DNA from: JBAVVD01 sp049697115
Lineage (GTDB): Bacteria; Acidobacteriota; Aminicenantia; Aminicenantales; UBA4085
Length of the DNA stretch: 39,853 bases
Direction: 5' to 3'
Assembly (NCBI GenBank): GCA_049697115.1
Contig: JBAVVD010000028.1
Location: 1-39,853, forward strand
Position numbers and translations under genes: made by a program. Below are positions 7,579 through 15,457 of the stretch, one piece after another. The notes below the pieces were generated by a model, which worked only from the letters and a program-made list of their open reading frames with translations, was not told the DNA's origin and searched no databases. How positions within the stretch are numbered: position 1 is the stretch's first letter; each line of letters opens with the position of its first letter.

Positions 7579-8505
7579 TTATTTTCCCACTAAATAATCA
7601 AAAACGGCCTGAAGATTGTCGTCGGGAGATGTGATTTCTTCCACGGCGATCGCGTCCTCAACCAGTATCCGGGGCAGAAGAGTGAAAAGTTGATCCCTGT
7701 TGTTCGTCTCGATCAGAAGCGAGTCCGCCGTCGGGCCAAAATGAATTTTGAGAACATATTGTTCTCCGACAAACCGGGAGGCCAGCTCCCGCGGATTGGG
7801 GCATTTGATTGATATGATATGGGGATGGGCGTCAATCAGATCCCGAATATAGTGGATGTCGCCCTGCGCCAGAATCTTTCCATGATGGATGAGAATGATG
7901 TTTTTGGTCATGGCCTCAATCTCAGGCAAAACATGGCTGGAAACGATAATGGTCTTTCCTTCTCCCCTGTACTCTTTAATCAGACGGATGACCTTCCGCT
8001 TCCCCAATGGGTCCAGCCCATTGAGAGGCTCATCCAAAATGATGATCTCAGGCTCATGGGCGATCGCCTGAGCCAATTTTATTCTCTGACGCATGCCCCG
8101 GCTGTAGGCTCGAATGAGCCTGTTTCGGTCGTCGAAAAGCCCCACAATTTCAAGCATCTGTTTGGCCTTGGCCTCGGCCTCCGGCCGGGGAAAAAAATGC
8201 AGCGACAACAACCGGGTCAAAAACTCCCATCCCGTCATCTCTTCGAAGAAAGAGTCATGTTCGGGACAAAATCCGATCCGGGAAAAAAGAGGATAATTGT
8301 TTCGAACCTCCTGTCCGTTAATGGTCACGTGGCCGATGCTCGGTTTCATCTGCCCTGTGATGAGCTTTAAAAACGTGGATTTTCCGGCGCCGTTGGGTCC
8401 CAAAAGACCGGTGATGCCAGGCTCGACTTCCAGCGAAACATCGGAAAGTCCGAGGACATTTCCATACCATTTGGAGAGGCTCCTGGTTTGAATGACGGCG
8501 GTCAT
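7579..8505 (-). CDS. ABC transporter ATP-binding protein (distal copy)
   Basis: This is a 308-residue ATPase. Walker A is GPNGAGKST (about residues 37-45), the ABC signature is YSRGMRQRIKLAQA (about 134-147), and Walker B is IIILDEPLNGLDP (about 154-166). A switch histidine is present in SSHVLPEIE. The C-terminal 80 residues form the accessory domain common in ABC-2 exporters of the CcmA/DRA class. Its start overlaps the preceding permease stop by 4 bases, indicating translational coupling. It presumably energises the permease at 6789-7577. Confidence 0.93.
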   Translation of the reverse strand: MTAVIQTRSLSKWYGNVLGLSDVSLEVEPGITGLLGPNGAGKSTFLKLITGQMKPSIGHVTINGQEVRNNYPLFSRIGFCPEHDSFFEEMTGWEFLTRLLSLHFFPRPEAEAKAKQMLEIVGLFDDRNRLIRAYSRGMRQRIKLAQAIAHEPEIIILDEPLNGLDPLGKRKVIRLIKEYRGEGKTIIVSSHVLPEIEAMTKNIILIHHGKILAQGDIHYIRDLIDAHPHIISIKCPNPRELASRFVGEQYVLKIHFGPTADSLLIETNNRDQLFTLLPRILVEDAIAVEEITSPDDNLQAVFDYLVGK

Positions 8506-9377
8506 TTGATCACCTCAACGCCTTGAATCTTCCGCTTCAAGACCACTGCGGCCAGAAGACAGATACCAGCCAGAATCAGGAACGAATACACCCAGGAAAC
8601 CTCATAGAGAGCTTGTGTCCGGAAGAGGAAAGCTCCCAACTGCTGGAGATTGGCTTTGATGGAGAGAAGTGCAAAATGCGGATCTCTGAAGATTCCGTAA
8701 AAGATACCGAAAAAGATATCGGAAAAAATATAAACGGTAAAGAGAAGAACGGACACATACCGACGGTTCCGGCTCAGAGAAGAAATCAACAGGGCATAAA
8801 AAGAAAAAAACGCGGTTACCAGAAAAGAAAAGACAATGACGGAGAATGGAATCCAGGGATAGCTCGCCAGGAATTTCAAACTTCCTGAGAAAATAATCTT
8901 CATGATGATGAACAAAAGTCCGGGGACCAGGGTCAGAAAGAACAGGAAGAAAAAGATGGTAAACGCTTTTCCCAGAAAATAATCTTTTTTCCGAAGCGGC
9001 CTGGCGAAATAGAGTTGAAGGGAATTGTATTTTAAATCATCCGCAATAAGCCCGGCCGCGCTGAGAACCAGAATTATGACCATCATGAACAGCAGAAAAT
9101 CGCTCGTGAAGTAGTTCTTGAAATATTTCGGGTCGATCTGAAGGAACTGCATTGATCCCCGCTGGATCATGAACTCAAAATCGTCCAGCCTCTCCGAGAT
9201 ATAAATACCGGCCAGGTAGAACAGCGCCGGGAGGAGCGATGTGAAAAAAACAAACTTAAAATATTTTCTCTTGAAGGCCAGCTTGATCTGCCAGCGGGAG
9301 ATGGGCCACCAGGGAAACTTCCGCTCGATGAATTCTCCATCCCAGTGGGTATATCCTTTCTCTGCAATGGCCATCAA
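8502..9377 (-). CDS. ABC-2 type transporter permease (proximal copy)
   Basis: This 291-residue membrane protein has a cytoplasmic N-terminus of about 40 residues and roughly six membrane spans (about 42-57, 95-113, 149-166, 183-208, 218-235 and 262-282). The segment AAGLIADDLKYNSLQLYFAR followed by PLRKKDYFLGK is the ABC-2 coupling motif, corresponding to the EEVEGKT region of the distal permease. Overlaps of 4 bases at both ends interlock it with its flanking ATPase genes. Sequence divergence from the other permease suggests that the two pairs form a heteromeric exporter rather than a recent duplication. Confidence 0.87.
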   Translation of the reverse strand: MMAIAEKGYTHWDGEFIERKFPWWPISRWQIKLAFKRKYFKFVFFTSLLPALFYLAGIYISERLDDFEFMIQRGSMQFLQIDPKYFKNYFTSDFLLFMMVIILVLSAAGLIADDLKYNSLQLYFARPLRKKDYFLGKAFTIFFFLFFLTLVPGLLFIIMKIIFSGSLKFLASYPWIPFSVIVFSFLVTAFFSFYALLISSLSRNRRYVSVLLFTVYIFSDIFFGIFYGIFRDPHFALLSIKANLQQLGAFLFRTQALYEVSWVYSFLILAGICLLAAVVLKRKIQGVEVIK

Positions 9378-10285
9378 TCCACTCCTACCGTCTGGGCGAA
9401 AAGGTCCTCGAGCGATGTCTGGCTCTTGATAAAGTGCCTGATCTGAACCTGTTCTTCGACCGCCGCCCGGAAAATCCCCAACCGGTCCTGGCCGGAAGGA
9501 ATGTAGACTTTAATCATCTGATCTTCTGTCTCCTCAACTTTGCAGCCCATTTTCCTTAACTTCTGGAGGAATCCTTCCCGCTCACCCGTGACCTTCAATT
9601 CAAAAAGGCTGTAATGGATTTCTCTGAGGGCGCTGAGCTCACCTTCCGCCGCCACCCTTCCCTTATTCAAGATCACCACATAGGAACATGTGGATTCGAT
9701 ATCCGAGAGGATATGGGAAGATATCAAGACCTGAATGTCCTTTTTCAAAGAGATATCTTTGATGAGCTCAAGGATTTCCTTTCGGCCCTGGGGATCCAGA
9801 TTGCTGGTGGGTTCGTCCAGGAAGAGAAGCCTTGGGTCATGGACAAGAGCCTGAGCCAGCTTGAGACGTTGTTTCATGCCCGCGGAATACGTTTCCAGCA
9901 GGCGGTATCGGGCCTCTCCCAATCCCACATAAAAAAGCACATCGTGGGCTCTTTTCATGGCCTCCTGGCGGGGCATGCCGGACAGTTCACCAAAATAAGA
10001 AGTGAATGAAACGGCGTCCATTCCAGGGATTAGACAATCGTCTTCCGGCATATAACCCACAGCGCGGCGGACCAGAAATTGTTCCTGCCGGATGTCATAG
10101 CCCAGGACTCTTCCTTCCCCTGTGTCCGGCTTTAAAAATCCGAGGAGGACGCGCAAGAGTGTGCTCTTTCCAGCGCCGTTGGGTCCGAGGAGACCGCACG
10201 CGCCCTCCTTCAGACGCAGGTCGACACCGTCCAGAGCGGTGACTTTTCCGTAACTGAAATGGATGTCTTCAAGCTCGATATTCAT
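9374..10285 (-). CDS. ABC transporter ATP-binding protein (proximal copy)
   Basis: This 303-residue ATPase opens the operon. Walker A is GPNGAGKST (about residues 34-42), the signature is YSAGMKQRLKLAQAL (about 129-143) and Walker B is LLFLDEPTSNLDP (about 150-162). The C-terminal accessory region (about 215-303) is typical of CcmA-type ATPases. The next gene begins inside its stop codon (4-base overlap). The Shine-Dalgarno is weak (AGAAG close to the ATG). No convincing consensus promoter was found in the 150 bases upstream. Confidence 0.93.
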   Translation of the reverse strand: MNIELEDIHFSYGKVTALDGVDLRLKEGACGLLGPNGAGKSTLLRVLLGFLKPDTGEGRVLGYDIRQEQFLVRRAVGYMPEDDCLIPGMDAVSFTSYFGELSGMPRQEAMKRAHDVLFYVGLGEARYRLLETYSAGMKQRLKLAQALVHDPRLLFLDEPTSNLDPQGRKEILELIKDISLKKDIQVLISSHILSDIESTCSYVVILNKGRVAAEGELSALREIHYSLFELKVTGEREGFLQKLRKMGCKVEETEDQMIKVYIPSGQDRLGIFRAAVEEQVQIRHFIKSQTSLEDLFAQTVGVD

Positions 10286-10443
10286 CTTCTTATATTACAG
10301 AGGGTCAGGCCTGCACTTATAACACATTTGACATGTCTCTTATATTTTTTCATCCAGGTATCAAGATTGCAGGTTTGATCCCTGAAATGAATATATACGG
10401 AAATACTTATTAAAAGTTCCATGAACCATCTCATCCATCCGGA

Positions 10444-12060
10444 TCAAGTTTTCCTCCATCCAGAGCTATGGACCTTGGTTCCTTCACCGTCAACCAGGGT
10501 TTTATAGGTTCTCTCCACCCTGTCCCAGTGCTCTTCCCTGTCCAGCGCCCAGTGTCTTCCAATGACTGTGACCACCTGTCCCAGACCAAGAGCCCTGCCC
10601 ATTTCTTCCACCTTTTCGACATAAATCGCTCCGCTTTCAGGTTTTTCTCCTCTTCGTCCGATGAAACAATGGATATAGACTTTTTTGACTCCCCTTTTCT
10701 TGGCCATTCGGAGCAGAGCAAAGAGATGCTGGATGGTCCCATGGGAGCTGTAATGAGAGACGATTCCCATGAGATGAAGGGACTTCTGCTTTTTCTTGGC
10801 GCTGTCCATCGCCCAGAGAAAAGCCTTGTTTGAAAAAAAACTGCCGTCCTCAATGGCCGAGTCGATCCGGACACGGTCGAGAAGCACCCTCCTCCCTGCG
10901 CCCAGATGAAGATGGCCGGCCTCCGAATTCCCGCCCGTGTTGGAAGGCATACCCACAGACTCACCGGATGCCTTGAGACACGTATGGGGAAAATTCTTCC
11001 AGAGATAATCAAAGTTCGGCGTATCGGCTTCAGCAATCAGGTTTCCCTTTTTTTCTTCTCTCATTCCCCAGCCGTCCAGAATGACGAGTAAAATTTTATT
11101 TCTTCTTTTATCTTCAGGCAAGTCGGTGCATATCAGGTTTTCTCCCGTCATCTCTGTGGGCTTTTCCAGACCCATCAGGCCCAGTACAGTAGGGGCCACA
11201 TCGGCCAGTTCGCCTTTATCTTTGAGAGTCCGCAATTCTGGATTCCGGACAGAAAAATCAGCCAAAATTAAAGGAACTGGATTTTTTGTATGGCCGGTAT
11301 TCACTGTACCATCCGGATAGAGCCATTCCTCAACCGTCCCGTGGTCGGAAGTGACAAGCACGGTGGCTTTATAGGCTTGGGCTTCTCTGACGACTCTGCC
11401 CAGCTCGCGGTCCACAGCTTCGACGGCTTTTAGAGCCGCATCTTTCTGATTGATGTGTCCGACCACATCGACATTGGCAAAATTAGCGATTATGACTTGA
11501 AAAGAAGAATCCTTAAGCCGGGCAAAAATCTCCTCCGCCACGAGGGAGACGCTCATCTCGGGCTTATCGGCATAAGACTTGACGTCCTGCGGAGAGGGCA
11601 CGATATATCTCTTTTCTCCAGGAAAGATGCCATCGTTCTTTCCATTCAGGAAAAAACAAATATGGGCTGCTTTCTCAGATTCCGCGACTTTAGCCAGGTG
11701 CATTCCCGCTCTGCCGATAACCTCGGTGAGCGTATTTTTTATCTTTGTCTGAGGAGGAAAAGCCACTTTCACTTTCAGCTTGGCGTCGTATTCAATCATC
11801 GTCACCAAATTCAGGCGCAGGCCCGGCTTGGTTGGAAAATGGGGAAAAGGTCTCTCCACCAGACTCCTGGTGATCTCCACTTCTCGTTCGCCCCGAATGT
11901 TATAAAAAATCATGGAGTCTCCGCACTCCAGTCTTCCGGAAGGCCGTCCTTCAGAATCCACCTCGACGATGGGCTCCAAAGCCTCATCCTCCTGGCCCAT
12001 TTTATAGGCCATTCGGATGGCCTCCCCCATTGAAAATATTCGACGTTTCTTCTTCTCCAT
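10444..12060 (-). CDS. Circularly permuted 2,3-bisphosphoglycerate-independent phosphoglycerate mutase
   Basis: This 538-residue protein has the segments of iPGM (3-phosphoglycerate to 2-phosphoglycerate, two-metal alkaline-phosphatase superfamily) in swapped order. Residues 11-306 match the usual C-terminal half: Arg56 and Arg59 in NIRGER, Lys130 in AESEK, Asp198/His202 in NVDVVGH, Asp239/His240 in TSDHG, His257 in NTGH. A linker (about 307-321) follows. Residues 322-530 then match the usual N-terminal half: Asp329 in ILDGWG, nucleophile Ser379 in GGNSEAGH, His440, Arg502 and Arg508. The new termini fall inside the phosphotransferase domain, leaving the phosphatase domain contiguous. The start is fixed by a promoter ending just upstream; in-frame ATGs further out precede that promoter. 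An Asp usual in the DGRD motif is Gly471 here. Confidence 0.92.
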   Translation of the reverse strand: MEKKKRRIFSMGEAIRMAYKMGQEDEALEPIVEVDSEGRPSGRLECGDSMIFYNIRGEREVEITRSLVERPFPHFPTKPGLRLNLVTMIEYDAKLKVKVAFPPQTKIKNTLTEVIGRAGMHLAKVAESEKAAHICFFLNGKNDGIFPGEKRYIVPSPQDVKSYADKPEMSVSLVAEEIFARLKDSSFQVIIANFANVDVVGHINQKDAALKAVEAVDRELGRVVREAQAYKATVLVTSDHGTVEEWLYPDGTVNTGHTKNPVPLILADFSVRNPELRTLKDKGELADVAPTVLGLMGLEKPTEMTGENLICTDLPEDKRRNKILLVILDGWGMREEKKGNLIAEADTPNFDYLWKNFPHTCLKASGESVGMPSNTGGNSEAGHLHLGAGRRVLLDRVRIDSAIEDGSFFSNKAFLWAMDSAKKKQKSLHLMGIVSHYSSHGTIQHLFALLRMAKKRGVKKVYIHCFIGRRGEKPESGAIYVEKVEEMGRALGLGQVVTVIGRHWALDREEHWDRVERTYKTLVDGEGTKVHSSGWRKT

Positions 12061-12088
12061 ATCTCCGCATTTCTCCAAATAAGCTAAT

Positions 12089-12117
12089 ACTATAGAAAGA
12101 CTCTGAATAGTTGTCAA
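12089..12117 (-). promoter_or_regulatory. Sigma-70 consensus promoter of the permuted mutase
   Basis: On the minus strand TTGACA (12117-12112) and TATAGT (12094-12089) are separated by exactly 17 bases, essentially the housekeeping consensus. The predicted start is near 12082, leaving a leader of about 20 bases with GGAG motifs before the ATG at 12060. This shows that the rearranged gene has its own promoter and starts at the permuted N-terminus. Confidence 0.85.
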
Positions 12118-12218
12118 TTGTCTGGTCTCTTCCCCAATTGGCCGATAAAACGCTGAAACCCGCCGAAGTCCATTTATTTGTTTGAGATCGTAAAACATGA
12201 GCATCACTCAATGGGTAG

Positions 12219-12292
12219 CCTTGGAGAGTCCCTGTGTGTTCTCGACCAAATCCACCCGACCTAGGTCTTCAAACATAGAGGAACTCTCCAGG
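12219..12292. repeat. Long imperfect inverted repeat / structured element
   Basis: Bases 12219-12231 pair with 12280-12292 (12 pairs, one bulge each side). Bases 12235-12240 can continue pairing with 12272-12277. The centre holds the palindrome GACCTAGGTC (12259-12268). The 74-base fold matches no RNA family I recognise. It lies between two divergent promoters and its strand is unknown. Confidence 0.5.
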
Positions 12293-12332
12293 CCCAATTT
12301 AATTTCTATCAATTTTGGGTTAATTCACACTG

Positions 12333-12361
12333 TTGATTAATAATTGTTGACGATGTATCTT
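12333..12361 (+). promoter_or_regulatory. Candidate promoter of the S9 peptidase gene
   Basis: TTGATT (12333-12338) and TATCTT (12356-12361) have a 17-base spacer and lie about 90 bases before the ATG at 12450. Each box matches the consensus at four of six positions, so support is moderate. Confidence 0.4.
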
Positions 12362-12449
12362 TACTCGTAAAACTACAAAAAAAGAAAACGACGGGGCGAA
12401 TGAGGATTTCGTTCCTGATAAACAAAGATATTCAAAAGGAGGCCGAAAG

Positions 12450-14492
12450 ATGAAAAAGTATTTAATTCCTCTGGCAGTCCTAACCATATTCACATCTTTT
12501 CTTCTGGCCGACGCCGCCGCGACGAGGCCGATTACTTTTGATGACTTTATTCGGCTCCAGAGAGTCTCGGACCCTCAGATTTCGCCGGACGGAAAGTGCA
12601 TCGCCTGTGTCATCACGAAGATGGATAAAGAAGCAAATAAAGGCAACAGCGACATCTGGCTCGTCCCGATCTCCGGCGGGGAAATGCGCCGGCTGACGTC
12701 AAGCCTGCACGCCGACTTCAATCCCCGCTGGTCTCCGTGCGGAAAGAAGATTGCTTTTATTTCCACACGCAGCGGCACTCCCCAAATCTGGATGATCGAT
12801 CCAACCGGCGGCGAAGCCACTCAACTGACGCATATATCCACGGGCGCCTCAGGTGTCGCCTGGTCTCCGGACGGAAAATACCTGGCTTATATATCCGCGG
12901 TCTATCCCGACTGCCCGGATGATAACTCCAACAGGAAAAAAGCCGAAGCCCAGAAAAAAAGCAACGTTAAAGCCGTAATATTCACTGAGCTTCTTTTCCG
13001 CCACTGGAACGAATGGCGGGACGGGACAAGAAGCCACCTCTTTATCATGCCCGCCACAGGAGGAAAGCCTGTGGACCTCACGCCCGGAAATTTCGACACG
13101 CCCCCGATTGCGCTGGGCGGATACAAGGATTACGTCTTTTCCCCGGACGGTAAGGAAATCGCTTTTGTCAGGAATATTGATCCTGAGTTCAAGCTCGGTC
13201 TGGGAACCAATAACGACCTGTTCGTCACACCGACCGGCGGCGCTGAAATCAAACCGGTCACCACGAACAGAGCCAATGACAATTCTCCCTGTTATTCGCC
13301 GGACGGCCGGTATATCGCCTTCAAGGCCATGGACCGGCCCGGATTTGAGGCCGACAAATACAGCCTCGTTCTTTTTGACCGCAGGGCTCAAACCATCCGG
13401 AACCTGACGGAAAAGTTAGACTATTCGGTCGAAGAAATCCTCTGGTCTCCGGACAACAAGGCGATCTATTTCAATGCCGAGGAAAAAGGCCGGACCGCGC
13501 TGTTCAGGATCTCTCTGGGTGAGGCGAAAATCGAAAAGATACTCGACGGCCATACGTTCAGCGCTCTCAGGCTTCTGCCGGACGGGAAAAAGATTATCTT
13601 TCTCAAACAGGCAATGAACCTTCCTTCGGAAATATATGGATTTGACCTGGAAACGAAAGATTTAACTCCACTGACCGGCGTCAACCAGGCTCTTCTCTCC
13701 CAGATAGAAATGAACCCGGCTGAAGAATTCTGGTTTGAGGGCGCGGCTGGGGATAAAGTCCACGGCTGGCTGCTCAAGCCCCCCTTCTTTGACGCATCCA
13801 AGAAATATCCCCTGGTGATGCTTATCCACGGCGGTCCCCAGGGAGCCTGGAATGATGACTTTCATTATCGCTGGAATGCGCAGATGTTCGCCTCGCCCGG
13901 CTATGTGGTAGCGATGATCAATTTCCACGGCAGCACCGGCTATGGACAGAAATTCACGGATTCTATTTCAGGAGACTGGGGAGGAAAACCCTATCTGGAC
14001 ATCATGCAGGGACTGGGATATCTGCACGACCGCTATGATTTTATCGACATGGACCGCAATGCAGCGGCCGGCGCTTCATACGGCGGCTACATGATCAACT
14101 GGATTGAAGGCCATGCCAACATCTTCCGATGTCTGGTGTCTCACGACGGAGTCTTCGACCTCCGCTCCATGTACGGCGGAACAGAAGAACTATGGTTCCC
14201 TGAGTGGGATTTAAGAGGCACGCCCTGGACAAGCCCGGAACAGTACACAAAATGGTCGCCGAGTTCCTATGTGAAGAACTTCAAAACCCCCTGTCTGGTC
14301 ATTCACGGCCAGAACGACTTCCGCGTGCCCCTCGAGCAGGGTCTTCAGCTGTTCACTTCACTGCAGAGGATGAAAGTCCCGTCGAAGTTCCTCTATTTTC
14401 CCGATGAAGACCATTTTGTCCAGAAGCCCCGGAACGCAGAGCTCTGGTGGAAGACGGTCCTGGAGTGGATTGAGACCTATTTGAAAAAATGA
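12450..14492 (+). CDS. Exported S9 family peptidase (acylaminoacyl-peptidase / DPP-like)
   Basis: This 680-residue serine peptidase has a signal peptide at residues 1-20 (LIPLAVLTIFTSFLLADA). A beta-propeller spans about 30-400 and is built from TolB/PD40-like blades (SPDGKCIACV, SPCGKKIAFIST, SPDGKYLAYIS, SPDGRYIAFK). The alpha/beta-hydrolase domain follows from about residue 420. The catalytic triad is Ser543 in GASYGGYM, Asp623 in QNDFRVP and His655 in DEDHF. The oxyanion motif HGGPQGAW is near 455. The order and motifs fit the S9C/S9B group, which cleaves short peptides from the N-terminus. The start is supported by AAAGGAGG 7-14 bases upstream. With the prolyl oligopeptidase and M24 enzyme it suggests peptide feeding. 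Confidence 0.93.
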   Translation: MKKYLIPLAVLTIFTSFLLADAAATRPITFDDFIRLQRVSDPQISPDGKCIACVITKMDKEANKGNSDIWLVPISGGEMRRLTSSLHADFNPRWSPCGKKIAFISTRSGTPQIWMIDPTGGEATQLTHISTGASGVAWSPDGKYLAYISAVYPDCPDDNSNRKKAEAQKKSNVKAVIFTELLFRHWNEWRDGTRSHLFIMPATGGKPVDLTPGNFDTPPIALGGYKDYVFSPDGKEIAFVRNIDPEFKLGLGTNNDLFVTPTGGAEIKPVTTNRANDNSPCYSPDGRYIAFKAMDRPGFEADKYSLVLFDRRAQTIRNLTEKLDYSVEEILWSPDNKAIYFNAEEKGRTALFRISLGEAKIEKILDGHTFSALRLLPDGKKIIFLKQAMNLPSEIYGFDLETKDLTPLTGVNQALLSQIEMNPAEEFWFEGAAGDKVHGWLLKPPFFDASKKYPLVMLIHGGPQGAWNDDFHYRWNAQMFASPGYVVAMINFHGSTGYGQKFTDSISGDWGGKPYLDIMQGLGYLHDRYDFIDMDRNAAAGASYGGYMINWIEGHANIFRCLVSHDGVFDLRSMYGGTEELWFPEWDLRGTPWTSPEQYTKWSPSSYVKNFKTPCLVIHGQNDFRVPLEQGLQLFTSLQRMKVPSKFLYFPDEDHFVQKPRNAELWWKTVLEWIETYLKK

Positions 14493-14527
14493 AACGGGCC
14501 GTCTGAAGCTTCTCCCTTTAAAGGCTT

Positions 14528-15445
14528 TTATTCAAGGGAAAGAGTGAGCAAAGAGATAGGGTCCACTCGGGAATCGAAAATCTTCACTCCAAAGTGGAGA
14601 TGAGGGCCCGTGGACCTTCCTGTGGAGCCCTCTTTTCCGATGACATCCCCTTTTTTGACGAGATCGCCTATCTGGACTGAAATCCGTGACAGATGGCAAT
14701 AAATGGTGAAAACTCCGAGTCCGTGGTCGATGATGACGGTTTTTCCCGAGTAATACAGGTCCCTGGCCAGAACCACTTTCCCCGAGTTGGAGGCTTTGAT
14801 CGGAGTTCCCCAGGGCGCAGAAATATCCACTCCCGAATGGGGGGATCGGGGCAAATTATTATAAATGCGCCTCTGACCGAAATTGGGCGCAATATTCCCC
14901 TCCATAGGCAGGGAAAAATTCCCCTCTCCAAGCCACTCGGGAGTGGTCCGACTGTAGATAATGCGCAAAAGCTCTGCTTCGAGACGAATCCTTTCTTCCA
15001 CTTCAGGGGGAGGAGTGACAAATGCGTCTTTCACCCACATCTTCTTGACTGGAAATTCTTTGGGCGAAACTAGAATTTCCTTCTGAACGGTCTCCTTCCT
15101 GCCGTTGTCCATTTCCACAAGAATGTCCATGACGTAGGATTGAGGTTGGCAATTGAGGTCAATGCCGATAAAGGCCAGACGCTTTGAGTTATTCTCGCCG
15201 TTCTCCAGGACATATCTTCTGTCCTGGAAGCGAATCACGGCCCTTTTAATGTCCGCATTTTTCTTGAGTGTGGCCAGGACCAACTCACCGGGATGTAAGG
15301 CCCGGAAGGTCAAGTCAAAGGGCAAATTATCGGAACTGACACGGATTTCCGAAGAGGCGGAAAAGCCGAAAAAGGCCAATCCGAATAAAAACGCCATGCC
15401 AATGACCGGACCTTTCTGGATGGTCGGCATGGAATAAGGAATCAT
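14528..15445 (-). CDS. Exported M23 (LytM/peptidase M23) family metallopeptidase
   Basis: This 305-residue protein has an N-terminal hydrophobic export segment (about 12-31), then a beta-rich N-terminal domain, then an M23 catalytic domain at about residues 183-300. Metal-binding motifs are complete: His203 and Asp207 in HSGVD and His284 in GPHLHFG, with His251 (YCHLS) and His282 as active-site histidines. Members cut peptide bridges of peptidoglycan or act as LytM regulators; intact ligands favour an active enzyme. It starts 12 bases after the prolyl oligopeptidase stop and is the last gene of the long minus-strand operon. ATGs at 15445 and 15430 are both possible, as neither has a strong Shine-Dalgarno. 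Confidence 0.9.
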   Translation of the reverse strand: MIPYSMPTIQKGPVIGMAFLFGLAFFGFSASSEIRVSSDNLPFDLTFRALHPGELVLATLKKNADIKRAVIRFQDRRYVLENGENNSKRLAFIGIDLNCQPQSYVMDILVEMDNGRKETVQKEILVSPKEFPVKKMWVKDAFVTPPPEVEERIRLEAELLRIIYSRTTPEWLGEGNFSLPMEGNIAPNFGQRRIYNNLPRSPHSGVDISAPWGTPIKASNSGKVVLARDLYYSGKTVIIDHGLGVFTIYCHLSRISVQIGDLVKKGDVIGKEGSTGRSTGPHLHFGVKIFDSRVDPISLLTLSLE

Positions 15446-15457
15446 AGAGTTTCGCTT

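Larger units (their letters stand above)
12061..12449. other. Divergent intergenic region between mutase and S9 peptidase
   Basis: This gene-free region holds back-to-back promoters: a consensus one for the mutase (12089-12117, minus) and a weaker candidate for the peptidase (12333-12361, plus). A structured inverted repeat (12219-12292) lies between them. The Shine-Dalgarno AAAGGAGG precedes the peptidase start at 12450. No additional convincing small gene was seen. Confidence 0.6.

Noticed and set aside
10444..12060. Fusion of two unrelated gene fragments or an assembly chimera
   Set aside because: Both halves are complementary, non-overlapping parts of one enzyme with all metal ligands. 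The frame is continuous and the gene has its own promoter, so circular permutation is the simpler reading.
12061..12207. N-terminal extension of the mutase by 49 residues
   Set aside because: It lies across and upstream of a consensus promoter, and its residues match nothing in iPGM. The ATG at 12060 is preferred.
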